Shown here: positions 1-5,506 of the stretch, piece by piece
Numbering within the stretch: position 1 is the first letter of the stretch
Layout: each line of letters opens with the position of its first letter
Assembly (NCBI GenBank): GCA_030636485.1
Contig: DAOVWV010000068.1
Span: 1 to 7,610, forward strand
DNA length: 7,610 bases
DNA from: Methyloprofundus sp.
GTDB taxonomy: Bacteria; Pseudomonadota; Gammaproteobacteria; Methylococcales; Methylomonadaceae
Reading direction: 5' to 3'
Notes under the pieces: model-generated
The model's input: only the letters and a program-made list of their open reading frames with translations
Told to the model about the DNA's origin: nothing
Database searches by the model: none
Made by a program: the position numbers and the translations under genes

Positions 1-2
1 GC

Positions 3-512
3 TATACCGCAGATGAGATTTGGCAATATATGCCAGGTGAGCGTAGTGAGTCTGTGCACCTTGAGACCTGGTATGAAGGCTTGTTTCTATTTGACGAGGA
101 TGCATTAATTTCGCCGGCCGACTGGGACATTGTTATGACGGTACGCGAGGCTGTGAGTAAAGAGCTGGAACAGATGCGCAAAGCAGATGTTATTGGTGCT
201 TCACTGAATGCGGAAGTGACTTTGTACTGCAATGAAGAATATGCATCGGTACTTAATAAACTGGCGGATGAGCTACATTTTGTTTTTATTACCTCTCAAG
301 CTGTCGTTTTACCTATGCAAGATGCAGACAGTGATGCGATTGCAACAGAGCTAGGGGGCTTAAAAGTCAAAGTTCTAGCATCTGAACATGAAAAATGTGT
401 GCGTTGCTGGCATTATCGTGAAGATGTAGGCAGTCATACTGAGCACCCTGAACTATGTGGGCGCTGTGTGGAAAATATTGCAGGTGAAGGTGAAGTCCGG
501 CAGTTTGCGTAA
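3..512 (+). CDS. ileS: Isoleucyl-tRNA synthetase, C-terminal part (5' end outside window)
   Basis: This is the last 169 residues of the class I aminoacyl-tRNA synthetase that charges tRNA-Ile in the cytoplasm. The frame is open from base 3, so the ATG at base 30 is internal and not a start. The opening residues (TADEIWQYMPGERSESVH) are typical of the anticodon-binding region of bacterial IleS. Bases 396-467 encode the C-terminal zinc cluster, visible as CVRCW followed by CGRC, which binds one zinc ion and is needed for activity in the long bacterial form. The reading frame ends normally with TAA, followed by a 105-base gap to lspA. The ileS-lspA order is the usual one in gammaproteobacteria. 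The call is secure; only the upstream portion is missing. Confidence 0.97.
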   Translation, partial: YTADEIWQYMPGERSESVHLETWYEGLFLFDEDALISPADWDIVMTVREAVSKELEQMRKADVIGASLNAEVTLYCNEEYASVLNKLADELHFVFITSQAVVLPMQDADSDAIATELGGLKVKVLASEHEKCVRCWHYREDVGSHTEHPELCGRCVENIAGEGEVRQFA

Positions 513-562
513 GTTCTGTTGTAAAGCGTCACGACAATTAATATAAGTTATATAAGCTGTAG

Positions 563-585
563 GGTGGGCAGTTTTTTTGCCCACC
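563..585. repeat. Perfect 8-bp hairpin of GTAGGGTGGGCA-type intergenic repeat
   Basis: Bases 563-570 (GGTGGGCA) are the exact reverse complement of 578-585 (TGCCCACC), with the 7-base loop GTTTTTT. The preceding context (GTAGGGTGGGCA) matches a palindrome that I recognise as dispersed in many bacterial genomes, often discussed as REP-like. It lies between the ileS stop and the lspA start. There is no T-run after the stem, so it is not a classical terminator on the + strand; it could still form an mRNA hairpin that affects ileS-lspA transcript processing. Copy number elsewhere in the genome cannot be seen here. Confidence 0.7.
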
Positions 586-617
586 AATGTCCATCTTTTA
601 CCTTTTTAAAGCAAATT

Positions 618-1103
618 ATGATGATGAAATGGCTATGGCTGTCTGGGTTAATCTTAATACTAGATCAGCTCAGTAAAATCTGGGTTGATACCAACATGAG
701 CTTGTATCAATCGATCCCTGTCTTTCCGGGGTTCAGTATCACTTATGCACATAATTATGGTGCCGCTTTTAGCTTTTTGAGCCAGGCTGGCGGCTGGCAG
801 CGCTGGTTTTTCGCAATACTTGCCGCCTCAATTAGTATTGGCCTTATCGTCTGGATAAAGCAATTGAAACGGCATGAGATCTTATCTGCAATTTCATTAA
901 GCCTAATTCTAGGCGGTGCCATTGGTAATTTAATTGATCGTGTCATATATGGTTATGTCATTGATTTTTTAGATGTCTATTACCAGAGCTATCATTGGCC
1001 CATTTTTAATATTGCTGATTCAGCCATTACCGTCGGTGTGGTTTTTATGTTGTATGAGTCGTTTATGCAGAAAGACCAGGAATCTAATAATAAGCACTCA
1101 TAG
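618..1103 (+). CDS. lspA: Lipoprotein signal peptidase (signal peptidase II)
   Basis: This inner-membrane aspartyl protease cleaves the signal peptide of diacylglyceryl-modified prolipoproteins. The product is 161 residues from the first ATG of an ATGATGATG cluster, close to the usual family length. Hydrophobic segments lie near residues 5-16, 62-80, 88-105 and 134-148, matching the four-helix topology. Family signatures are all present: NYGAAF (46-51), GNLIDR (103-108), VIDF (114-117) and FNIADSAI (130-137). D116 and D134 are the expected catalytic pair, and N103, D107 and R108 are other conserved polar residues. An in-frame GTG at 564 would add 18 residues, but they would be encoded by the repeat hairpin and precede a normal first helix, so I reject it. 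No strong ribosome-binding site is seen, so the exact ATG of the three is uncertain. It probably belongs to the ileS transcription unit. Confidence 0.96.
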   Translation: MMMKWLWLSGLILILDQLSKIWVDTNMSLYQSIPVFPGFSITYAHNYGAAFSFLSQAGGWQRWFFAILAASISIGLIVWIKQLKRHEILSAISLSLILGGAIGNLIDRVIYGYVIDFLDVYYQSYHWPIFNIADSAITVGVVFMLYESFMQKDQESNNKHS

Positions 1104-1129
1104 AAACTCAAGATAAAGCGGGAGAAATG

Positions 1130-1150
1130 CGTTAGGCAATCACCTTAACG
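1130..1150 (+). other. Small imperfect stem-loop after lspA
   Basis: CGTTAGG (1130-1136) can pair with CCTTAACG (1143-1150) around the loop CAATCA, with one bulged base. It starts 27 bases after the lspA stop. No T-run follows, so on its own it is weak as a terminator. It may simply stabilise the 3' end of the transcript, or be chance. Confidence 0.3.
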
Positions 1151-1181
1151 AACGTGTATACCGTTATTATCATTGCAGTTT

Positions 1182-1219
1182 AAACCCTGAATAATATTAT
1201 GCATTAGGGTTTTCTAATT
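1182..1219 (+). terminator. Probable intrinsic terminator of the ileS-lspA unit
   Basis: AAACCCT (1182-1188) pairs with AGGGTTT (1206-1212), and the stem extends inward through AAT (1190-1192) with ATT (1203-1205), leaving one bulged G and a 10-base loop. The 3' arm runs into TTTT, then C and a further AT-rich stretch. It is the only stem with a T-rich tail between lspA and the next gene, and it separates a housekeeping unit from an accessory operon. The stem is AU-rich with only three GC pairs, so strength is probably modest. Confidence 0.5.
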
Positions 1220-1329
1220 TACTTAAAACAATAATCAATAGCTAACAGTGTGTTGATGCCTTTTTATGGTTTTTAGGAATACTTTTACATTTATTGCATT
1301 ATTGAGCTTATTTTCTTTAAAAGGACTAG

Positions 1330-1358
1330 TATTATATCTAGCTTAAGCTAAAATCCTT
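1330..1358. promoter_or_regulatory. Candidate promoter/operator region of the GTPase operon
   Basis: A -10-like TATTAT (1330-1335) is followed at once by the perfect 12-base palindrome TAGCTTAAGCTA (1339-1350). A wider inverted pair, AAGGA (1321-1325) and TCCTT (1354-1358), encloses both. The palindrome ends 34 bases before the first ATG of the operon, which is where an operator for a dimeric regulator would sit. I could not find a convincing -35 box at 16-18 bases, so the exact promoter is not fixed. Confidence 0.35.
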
Positions 1359-1384
1359 ATGTAGATTGGTAAGGAATTATTTAA

Positions 1385-2098
1385 ATGAGTGAAAGTTATT
1401 TATTAGTGACTGGCAGTGAAGAAAATAGGCATGATTTAGCTGAATTTGAATTCATTGAACCGGTATTTTTATTGCCGAGCAAAAAATTATTGCATAAAGA
1501 GGGGGCAAACCCTTTAATGCTCCGTTTTCTGACGGCCTTGATATTAAGAAAGCCCAGGGATTTATTTGTTCATTTGCAACGTATCAGCCTTTGCTATGAA
1601 CAAAAGAATGAGGAGCAATTATATGCGGCATTAGTGGATTTTTTCGTTGTTTTACAAGATGCTGGATTTTTAATCAAACAGAGAATGTTAGGAGGCGTTA
1701 GACATGAACTCTCATCGGGACTATTACAGCGTTTGCAAACTTATTTAACCGACTATCGTTTAATTCAAGGCAATATTTATACTGTCTTAACTTCAGGCAT
1801 AGAAAGTAATATGGAATTAGTGTTTTCTCCAACGGATGATAAGCAGAGTTTAGATCACGATCCTCTACAGATTGCCCGGGACTATATTGAATACAGTCAA
1901 CTGGATGAAGCGAGAGAAACTCTGGAATCAGCTATTTTAGCAAGTCCTGATTATATGGAACTACATGAAGACCTACTCGAATTATATAAAGTAACGAAAA
2001 ATGTTGATGCCTTTAATGAGATGAAGTTTGCTCTATCTGAAATCAATCATCCCATGCAAACGACCTGGGATTCATTAAATTCTTATTTTAACCAATAG
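1385..2098 (+). CDS. Unknown protein with C-terminal FimV-like TPR unit; first gene of operon
   Basis: The product is 237 residues, with no signal peptide and no membrane segment, so probably cytoplasmic. I do not recognise residues 1-155; they look mostly helical. Residues about 158-237 begin with HDPLQIARDYIEYSQ and continue through EARETLESAI, DLLELYKV and DAFNEM to a terminal TTWDSLNSYF. This pattern (DPL, a helix-turn-helix TPR pair, LLELY, an AF helix, then a W near the end) resembles the repeat units in the cytoplasmic part of FimV, the polar hub protein of type IV pilus systems. LysM and membrane parts of FimV are absent. AAGGA at 1371-1375 lies 9 bases before the ATG and supports this start. 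The next gene starts one base after the stop, which indicates translational coupling. A scaffold or adaptor role is an inference; another TPR family remains possible. Confidence 0.8.
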   Translation: MSESYLLVTGSEENRHDLAEFEFIEPVFLLPSKKLLHKEGANPLMLRFLTALILRKPRDLFVHLQRISLCYEQKNEEQLYAALVDFFVVLQDAGFLIKQRMLGGVRHELSSGLLQRLQTYLTDYRLIQGNIYTVLTSGIESNMELVFSPTDDKQSLDHDPLQIARDYIEYSQLDEARETLESAILASPDYMELHEDLLELYKVTKNVDAFNEMKFALSEINHPMQTTWDSLNSYFNQ

Positions 2099-2099
2099 A

Positions 2100-3350
2100 A
2101 TGAAAAGTAAATCCAAAAAACTCCTGCCAGTGTCTCTCTACGGAATGGATGGTCGAACTCATAAAACAATGCTGATGTTTTTGCAAGGGCCATGCAAAGG
2201 CACCGCTCAGGTTGTTGAAGAAAAAAATGCAGAAATTGATATTATTGATGCGGATGCTATAAAGGCAAAGGATATTTTAGATCACTGTTTAGCAAGAGTC
2301 CCTTTAAGACCTGTCATCATTTTATCATTAGAAGAATTGCGCATAGAAAACACAATTTATGTAAAAAAGCCCATTAATACAGAGCTGATGCTTGCTGCTT
2401 TTAAAGAAGCAGGTAACTGGCTTAAAAATAAAAATAAGAAAAAAACAGTTAAACCTAAAGAGGTCGTTGCCCCTAAGGCAGAGGAAACCAAGTCAGAGGT
2501 CGTTGTAAGCAAACCAGCACCTAAACAGAAACATAAAGTTGACGAACTGTCTGCCGAGAAAAAAGTTTTTATAAACCCACAAGAACAGAAAAAAACTCAG
2601 AAACATAAGGCTGCCATGCTGATAAATGAGCAGAATTTTTCGAGTTTTATTGGCATCGTTACGGGTGTGGATTTTAGTGACCCTGCTCAGTGGAGTCATG
2701 CAAATTATAATCCAAAGCAATATTATCAAGGCTATGTGCAATCCGCTGTAAAAATTGCGAAGAATAAAGGGCAAATATTAAAACTGAAATCTGGTTGGAA
2801 GCCGTTGCTAATACTGCCGCATAGCAATGAAATCTGGATAGATGCCGATGATAAGCAGTTACGTGCTTTTGCGGGTGTTGCCGTTAATACAGGTACGAGT
2901 GGGGAAGATATGGGTTCGATGACTTTATCCGCAGTAAACCCTAAAAAGGAAGTATTCTCAACAGAGTTAGACAAATTCAATGACATCAATGCCTTTTTAT
3001 GGAAGTTAGCCTGTTGGACTTCAAAGGGGCGTTATCCTATTGCGCTTGACTTATCTGTGCCGGTTTTTCTTAAGCAATGGCCAAATTTTACACGTTTGGT
3101 TGTTACGCCTCATGCAATGAGAATATCCGCTTTACTGGTAGCAAGCCCTAGGTCAATTGAAGAGACTATCCGTATACTAAAAATCAAGCCACAATATGTT
3201 TTTATTTTTGTCAGTGCAGCCTATGCAACGGGAGTTCTTGGGCAGGCGAAGAGACAGGCTGATAGTATGCTTGAAGCAGAAGTTCCGGCTGTAAAAACAG
3301 GGAAGAAGAAAGGTCTATTAAATCGTATTTTGAAAAAGCTTCGGGGTTAA
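2100..3350 (+). CDS. Pseudo-receiver-like protein with lysine-rich linker and basic amphipathic tail
   Basis: A 416-residue protein, not assigned to a named family. Residues about 9-105 have the order of a response-regulator receiver fold: strands near 11-17, 35-41, 46-52 (IDIIDAD), 71-77 (RPVIILS-like, with S76 at the usual Ser/Thr place) and 86-91 (IYVKKP, with the Lys-Pro of strand five). The usual N-terminal acidic pair is missing, so phosphorylation is doubtful and pseudo-receiver is the better term. Residues about 108-170 are a lysine-rich, low-complexity linker. Residues about 178-395 form an unrecognised globular region with hydrophobic strands (PLLILP, TRLVVTP, YVFIFVSAA). The last residues (KKKGLLNRILKKLRG) form a basic amphipathic helix that could touch membrane or nucleic acid. 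It starts one base after the previous stop with no clear ribosome-binding site, so it is probably coupled to the upstream gene. Role inferred: partner or scaffold of the GTPase encoded next. Confidence 0.78.
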   Translation: MKSKSKKLLPVSLYGMDGRTHKTMLMFLQGPCKGTAQVVEEKNAEIDIIDADAIKAKDILDHCLARVPLRPVIILSLEELRIENTIYVKKPINTELMLAAFKEAGNWLKNKNKKKTVKPKEVVAPKAEETKSEVVVSKPAPKQKHKVDELSAEKKVFINPQEQKKTQKHKAAMLINEQNFSSFIGIVTGVDFSDPAQWSHANYNPKQYYQGYVQSAVKIAKNKGQILKLKSGWKPLLILPHSNEIWIDADDKQLRAFAGVAVNTGTSGEDMGSMTLSAVNPKKEVFSTELDKFNDINAFLWKLACWTSKGRYPIALDLSVPVFLKQWPNFTRLVVTPHAMRISALLVASPRSIEETIRILKIKPQYVFIFVSAAYATGVLGQAKRQADSMLEAEVPAVKTGKKKGLLNRILKKLRG

Positions 3351-3362
3351 TAATTAAATAAA

Positions 3363-3905
3363 ATGAGTCAATATAAAATAATTTTTACCGGACCTGTTGG
3401 TGCCGGTAAAACGACAGCAATTACGTCCATTAGTGATGTCCCGCTTATTAAAACAGATGAAGCTGCGAGTGATATGACTAAACAAAGGAAGGCAGAGACT
3501 ACTGTCGCCATGGATTATGGCATTATGAATTTAAAAGGCGACAATGAAAAAATTCACCTATATGGTACGCCAGGGCAGGAACGCTTTGATTTTATGTGGG
3601 ATATTCTGACGACAGGTGGTATTGGTCTGATTTTATTATTAGATAATTCACGTAGTGATCCATTTAAGGATATGAAGTTTTTTTTAAATTCATTTGATGG
3701 CTTTATACAGAAAACAGGTGTTGCAATTGGGGTGACCCAAATGGATATCAGTACCAGCCCTACTATTGATGAGTATCATCAGCATTTACAGGAGATTGGT
3801 ATTAAAGTGCCTGTTTTTGCGGTTGATGCACGCGAAAAACATGATGTGTCTATCTTAGTACAAGCATTGATGTTTGCGCTAGATCCAGGTTTAGACGAGG
3901 AGTAA
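3363..3905 (+). CDS. Ras-like/MglA-type small GTPase (COG2229 type)
   Basis: A 180-residue single-domain GTPase without membrane anchor. The P-loop GPVGAGKTT is at residues 10-18. Switch I carries TTVAMDYG (46-53), with Thr to coordinate magnesium. Switch II is GTPGQERFDFMWDIL (68-82), keeping the Gln next to the catalytic position of Ras but replacing the usual Asp of DxxG by Gly68. The base-recognition motif at 125-128 is TQMD in place of NKxD; Asp128, which reads guanine, is retained. This set is typical of bacterial GTPases encoded beside roadblock proteins, distantly related to MglA and to signal-recognition-particle-receptor beta. Two roadblock-like genes follow directly, and the usual role of such partners is to regulate nucleotide turnover. 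The downstream gene's ribosome-binding site lies inside this gene's last codons. I expect a nucleotide-dependent switch; its target is not shown by the sequence. Confidence 0.93.
   Translation: MSQYKIIFTGPVGAGKTTAITSISDVPLIKTDEAASDMTKQRKAETTVAMDYGIMNLKGDNEKIHLYGTPGQERFDFMWDILTTGGIGLILLLDNSRSDPFKDMKFFLNSFDGFIQKTGVAIGVTQMDISTSPTIDEYHQHLQEIGIKVPVFAVDAREKHDVSILVQALMFALDPGLDEE
3897..3902 (+). promoter_or_regulatory. Strong ribosome-binding site inside the GTPase 3' end
   Basis: GAGGAG ends just before the GTPase stop codon and lies 7 bases before the ATG at 3910. It encodes the last two Glu codons of the GTPase while fixing the start of the next gene, so the two proteins are probably made in linked amounts. 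Confidence 0.8.
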
Positions 3906-3909
3906 TTAA

Positions 3910-4551
3910 ATGAGCGGTGCTAAATTAGCGGAGGACTTATATATCTATTTAACTCCGGCCGGCTGTTATTATGCAGTGTCTGCTGTTGAGCAGGATCCGG
4001 TTAGACAGTTTCTGCGTACCTTATTAGGGGAAGCAAAAACACCAAAACTGAATATAGAGAGCCTACAGGTCTTAATGGCTAATGATGATCCTGATAAATG
4101 CATTGCTCTATTACAAAAATGTCAACAACTAGGCTGGGTACAAGGGCTTAAAGAAGAGCGTGAAGCACCCACGGGGACTTTGGAAGAGCGCTTGCCTGAA
4201 CTACTCAGTCAAATTTCAGAGGAAGGTAAGATTCTGCTCGCCGATGACCAAGGCTTTTATTTAGCCTGTAATGGTTTTCCTCATGAAGTGGCAGAAGAAA
4301 TATCAGCTCTCAGCGCTGAACTCAATGTTGTTCATGACCGTAGGGCAGGGGTGTTAATGAAAAATATGGGCTTAAATAGTCATGCATGGGCGATCGTTAA
4401 TGCATCCGGTAATAGCCAGTTAGGGTTTTGGCCTTTGTTTATTGGAAAAAACCAGTTTGTCATTGCCCTTGCCGGTATACCACATTTCAAGCACAGCGAA
4501 TTTATCAGTCTGATTTGGCTGTTAAGTATCCGCTACGCTAAAAATAAATAA
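3910..4551 (+). CDS. Diverged roadblock-like protein, putative partner of the GTPase
   Basis: The product is 213 residues, cytoplasmic. Residues about 10-80 are a helical domain that may be winged-helix-like (it ends LQKCQQLGWVQG), but I cannot assign it. Residues about 95-210 follow the roadblock/LC7 layout: a first helix (LEERLPELLSQI), a strand pair with a turn (GKILLADDQGFYLACNGF), a central helix (EVAEEISALSAELNVVHD), then strands near 158-190 (WAIVNAS, FVIALAGIP) and a last helix (SEFISLIWLLSI). Sequence conservation is weaker than in the next gene, so this assignment rests on fold order and position. Roadblock dimers act as GTPase-activating or docking partners of MglA-type GTPases, and the strong ribosome-binding site within the GTPase gene supports balanced expression with it. 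The extra N-terminal domain may supply a second contact. It could instead be an unrelated alpha/beta protein. Confidence 0.8.
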   Translation: MSGAKLAEDLYIYLTPAGCYYAVSAVEQDPVRQFLRTLLGEAKTPKLNIESLQVLMANDDPDKCIALLQKCQQLGWVQGLKEEREAPTGTLEERLPELLSQISEEGKILLADDQGFYLACNGFPHEVAEEISALSAELNVVHDRRAGVLMKNMGLNSHAWAIVNASGNSQLGFWPLFIGKNQFVIALAGIPHFKHSEFISLIWLLSIRYAKNK

Positions 4552-4570
4552 TATAACTTAATTGTAAAAA

Positions 4571-4576
4571 AAGGAG
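4571..4576 (+). promoter_or_regulatory. Ribosome-binding site of the roadblock gene
   Basis: AAGGAG stands 6 bases before the ATG at 4583, so this start is preferred over the in-frame ATG at 4595. The gap before it (4552-4582) is AT-rich with no hairpin that I can see. Confidence 0.8.
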
Positions 4577-4582
4577 AAATCT

Positions 4583-4948
4583 ATGCGTGAAGAAATGTTA
4601 ACGACGACGTTAAATGAATTAAATGGGACATCTGCTGATATCGAAGCATCCGGTATTATTTCCACCGATGGTTTAATGATGGCCTCTGTATTACCTGCTA
4701 ATCTGGATGAAGATAGAGTAGGAGCAATGAGTGCTGCGATGCTTTCATTAGGAGATAGGACGGCTCAGGAACTAGCACGGGGTGAATTAGAGCAGGTACT
4801 GATTAAGGGTGATAAAGGCTACGTGTTGATGACTTATGCTGGCGACGAGGCGGTGCTAACCGTGCTAGCAAAACCTAACGCAAAATTAGGGTTGATTTTT
4901 CTTGATGTAAAACGGGCGGCAGAAAATATTCTTGAATTATTAAGCTAA
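4583..4948 (+). CDS. Roadblock/LC7 domain protein (MglB-like)
   Basis: A compact 121-residue protein made of one roadblock/LC7 domain, the usual length for bacterial members. The order is typical: an N-terminal helix (MLTTTLNELN), the hairpin ASGIISTDGLMMASVLP (22-38), a long central helix (RVGAMSAAMLSLGDRTAQEL, 45-64), strands EQVLIKGDKGYVLMTYAG and EAVLTVLAK, and a final helix (RAAENILELL). Such proteins form homodimers. In the MglA/MglB system the dimer stimulates GTP hydrolysis by the GTPase; here the partner is presumably the GTPase two genes upstream. A 66-base AT-rich gap follows, the largest inside the operon, so this may be where the first functional block ends. Family call is firm, partner is inferred. 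Confidence 0.93.
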   Translation: MREEMLTTTLNELNGTSADIEASGIISTDGLMMASVLPANLDEDRVGAMSAAMLSLGDRTAQELARGELEQVLIKGDKGYVLMTYAGDEAVLTVLAKPNAKLGLIFLDVKRAAENILELLS

Positions 4949-5000
4949 GATTTTATACCTGGCTTAATTGATTTTTATACGTAATTTTAAATAATATAAT

Positions 5001-5007
5001 AAAGGAG
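5001..5007 (+). promoter_or_regulatory. Ribosome-binding site that fixes the PAS gene start
   Basis: AAAGGAG lies 7 bases before the ATG at 5015. A nearer ATG at 5011 is out of frame and meets a stop after four codons, so it can be excluded as the gene start, although it could briefly engage ribosomes. Confidence 0.8.
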
Positions 5008-5014
5008 TTAATGT

Positions 5015-5491
5015 ATGTTGCATGATATGAATCCTGAAGATATTGTTGGTGATTTTCAGGAAGTAACCCTTGACCTATATGGTGGGTTTAAGCGACGAAT
5101 TTTATATACCGAAATTGAAACTTCCTATCCTGATGGCAAACTGATCGTTTCTACTACGGATAAAGAAGGCGTTATTACACATGTTAATCAGTCGTTTATA
5201 GAAATGTCCGGATTTACGGAAGATGAATTAATTGATACACCACATTCAATCTTAAGACACCCCGATATGCCGCCAGCTGCATTTAAGGATTTATGGGATA
5301 CTGTTAATACTGGAGTAAAGTGGCAAGGATTTGTGAAAAACCTACGTAAAGATGGCGGATATTACTGGGTTAAGGCGACGGTTATTCCAAATGTAAGGGA
5401 CGGCGAAGTGGTTGGTTATACTTCGGTACGTCGTAAGCCATCAAGAACAAAAGTAGAAGAATGTATCAAGCTTTATCCCACTTTGTTTTAA
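5015..5491 (+). CDS. Free-standing Aer-type PAS domain protein, probable FAD redox sensor
   Basis: A 158-residue protein consisting of a short N-terminal extension (1-38) and one PAS domain (about 40-140). The PAS core closely follows the N-terminal domain of the aerotaxis receptor Aer: DGKLIVSTTD at its entry, HVNQSFIEMSGFTEDEL, then RHPDMPPAAFKDLW (81-94), WQGFVKNLRKDGGYYWV (103-119) and a final GYTSVRRKPSR. The RHPDM segment and the following Trp are the region that contacts FAD in Aer, so FAD binding is a fair expectation. Unlike Aer there is no HAMP, membrane segment or methyl-accepting domain; the product is soluble and must signal through a partner. Given its place after the GTPase and roadblock genes, that partner may be in this operon. 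The 15 bases to the next gene hold that gene's ribosome-binding site. Confidence 0.92.
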   Translation: MLHDMNPEDIVGDFQEVTLDLYGGFKRRILYTEIETSYPDGKLIVSTTDKEGVITHVNQSFIEMSGFTEDELIDTPHSILRHPDMPPAAFKDLWDTVNTGVKWQGFVKNLRKDGGYYWVKATVIPNVRDGEVVGYTSVRRKPSRTKVEECIKLYPTLF

Positions 5492-5495
5492 AGAC

Positions 5496-5499
5496 GGAG
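5496..5499 (+). promoter_or_regulatory. Ribosome-binding site of the PhnD-like gene
   Basis: GGAG, within GACGGAG, lies 7 bases before the ATG at 5507 and 4 bases after the PAS stop. It supports the short form of the protein, which lacks an export signal; no in-frame upstream start can exist between the PAS stop and this site. Confidence 0.7.
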
Positions 5500-5506
5500 C
5501 AATTAT

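Noticed and set aside
564..617. GTG start giving lspA 18 extra residues
   Set aside because: The extension is encoded by the intergenic hairpin, has no ribosome-binding site and would place a non-family stretch before the normal first membrane helix.
2096..2102. Possible frameshift joining the FimV-like and pseudo-receiver genes
   Set aside because: Each frame is complete, with a proper stop and an ATG one base later; this is ordinary tight coupling.
2493..2989. Overlapping minus-strand frames within the 416-residue gene
   Set aside because: Both are antisense to a well-supported gene, have no family features and no ribosome-binding site.
4972..5000. Internal promoter with TATAAT at 4995-5000 before the PAS gene
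   Set aside because: The -10 match is perfect, but the best hexamer 17 bases upstream (TTTTTA) is poor and TTGATT lies 21 bases away; transcription would also begin within the ribosome-binding site. The gap is simply very AT-rich.
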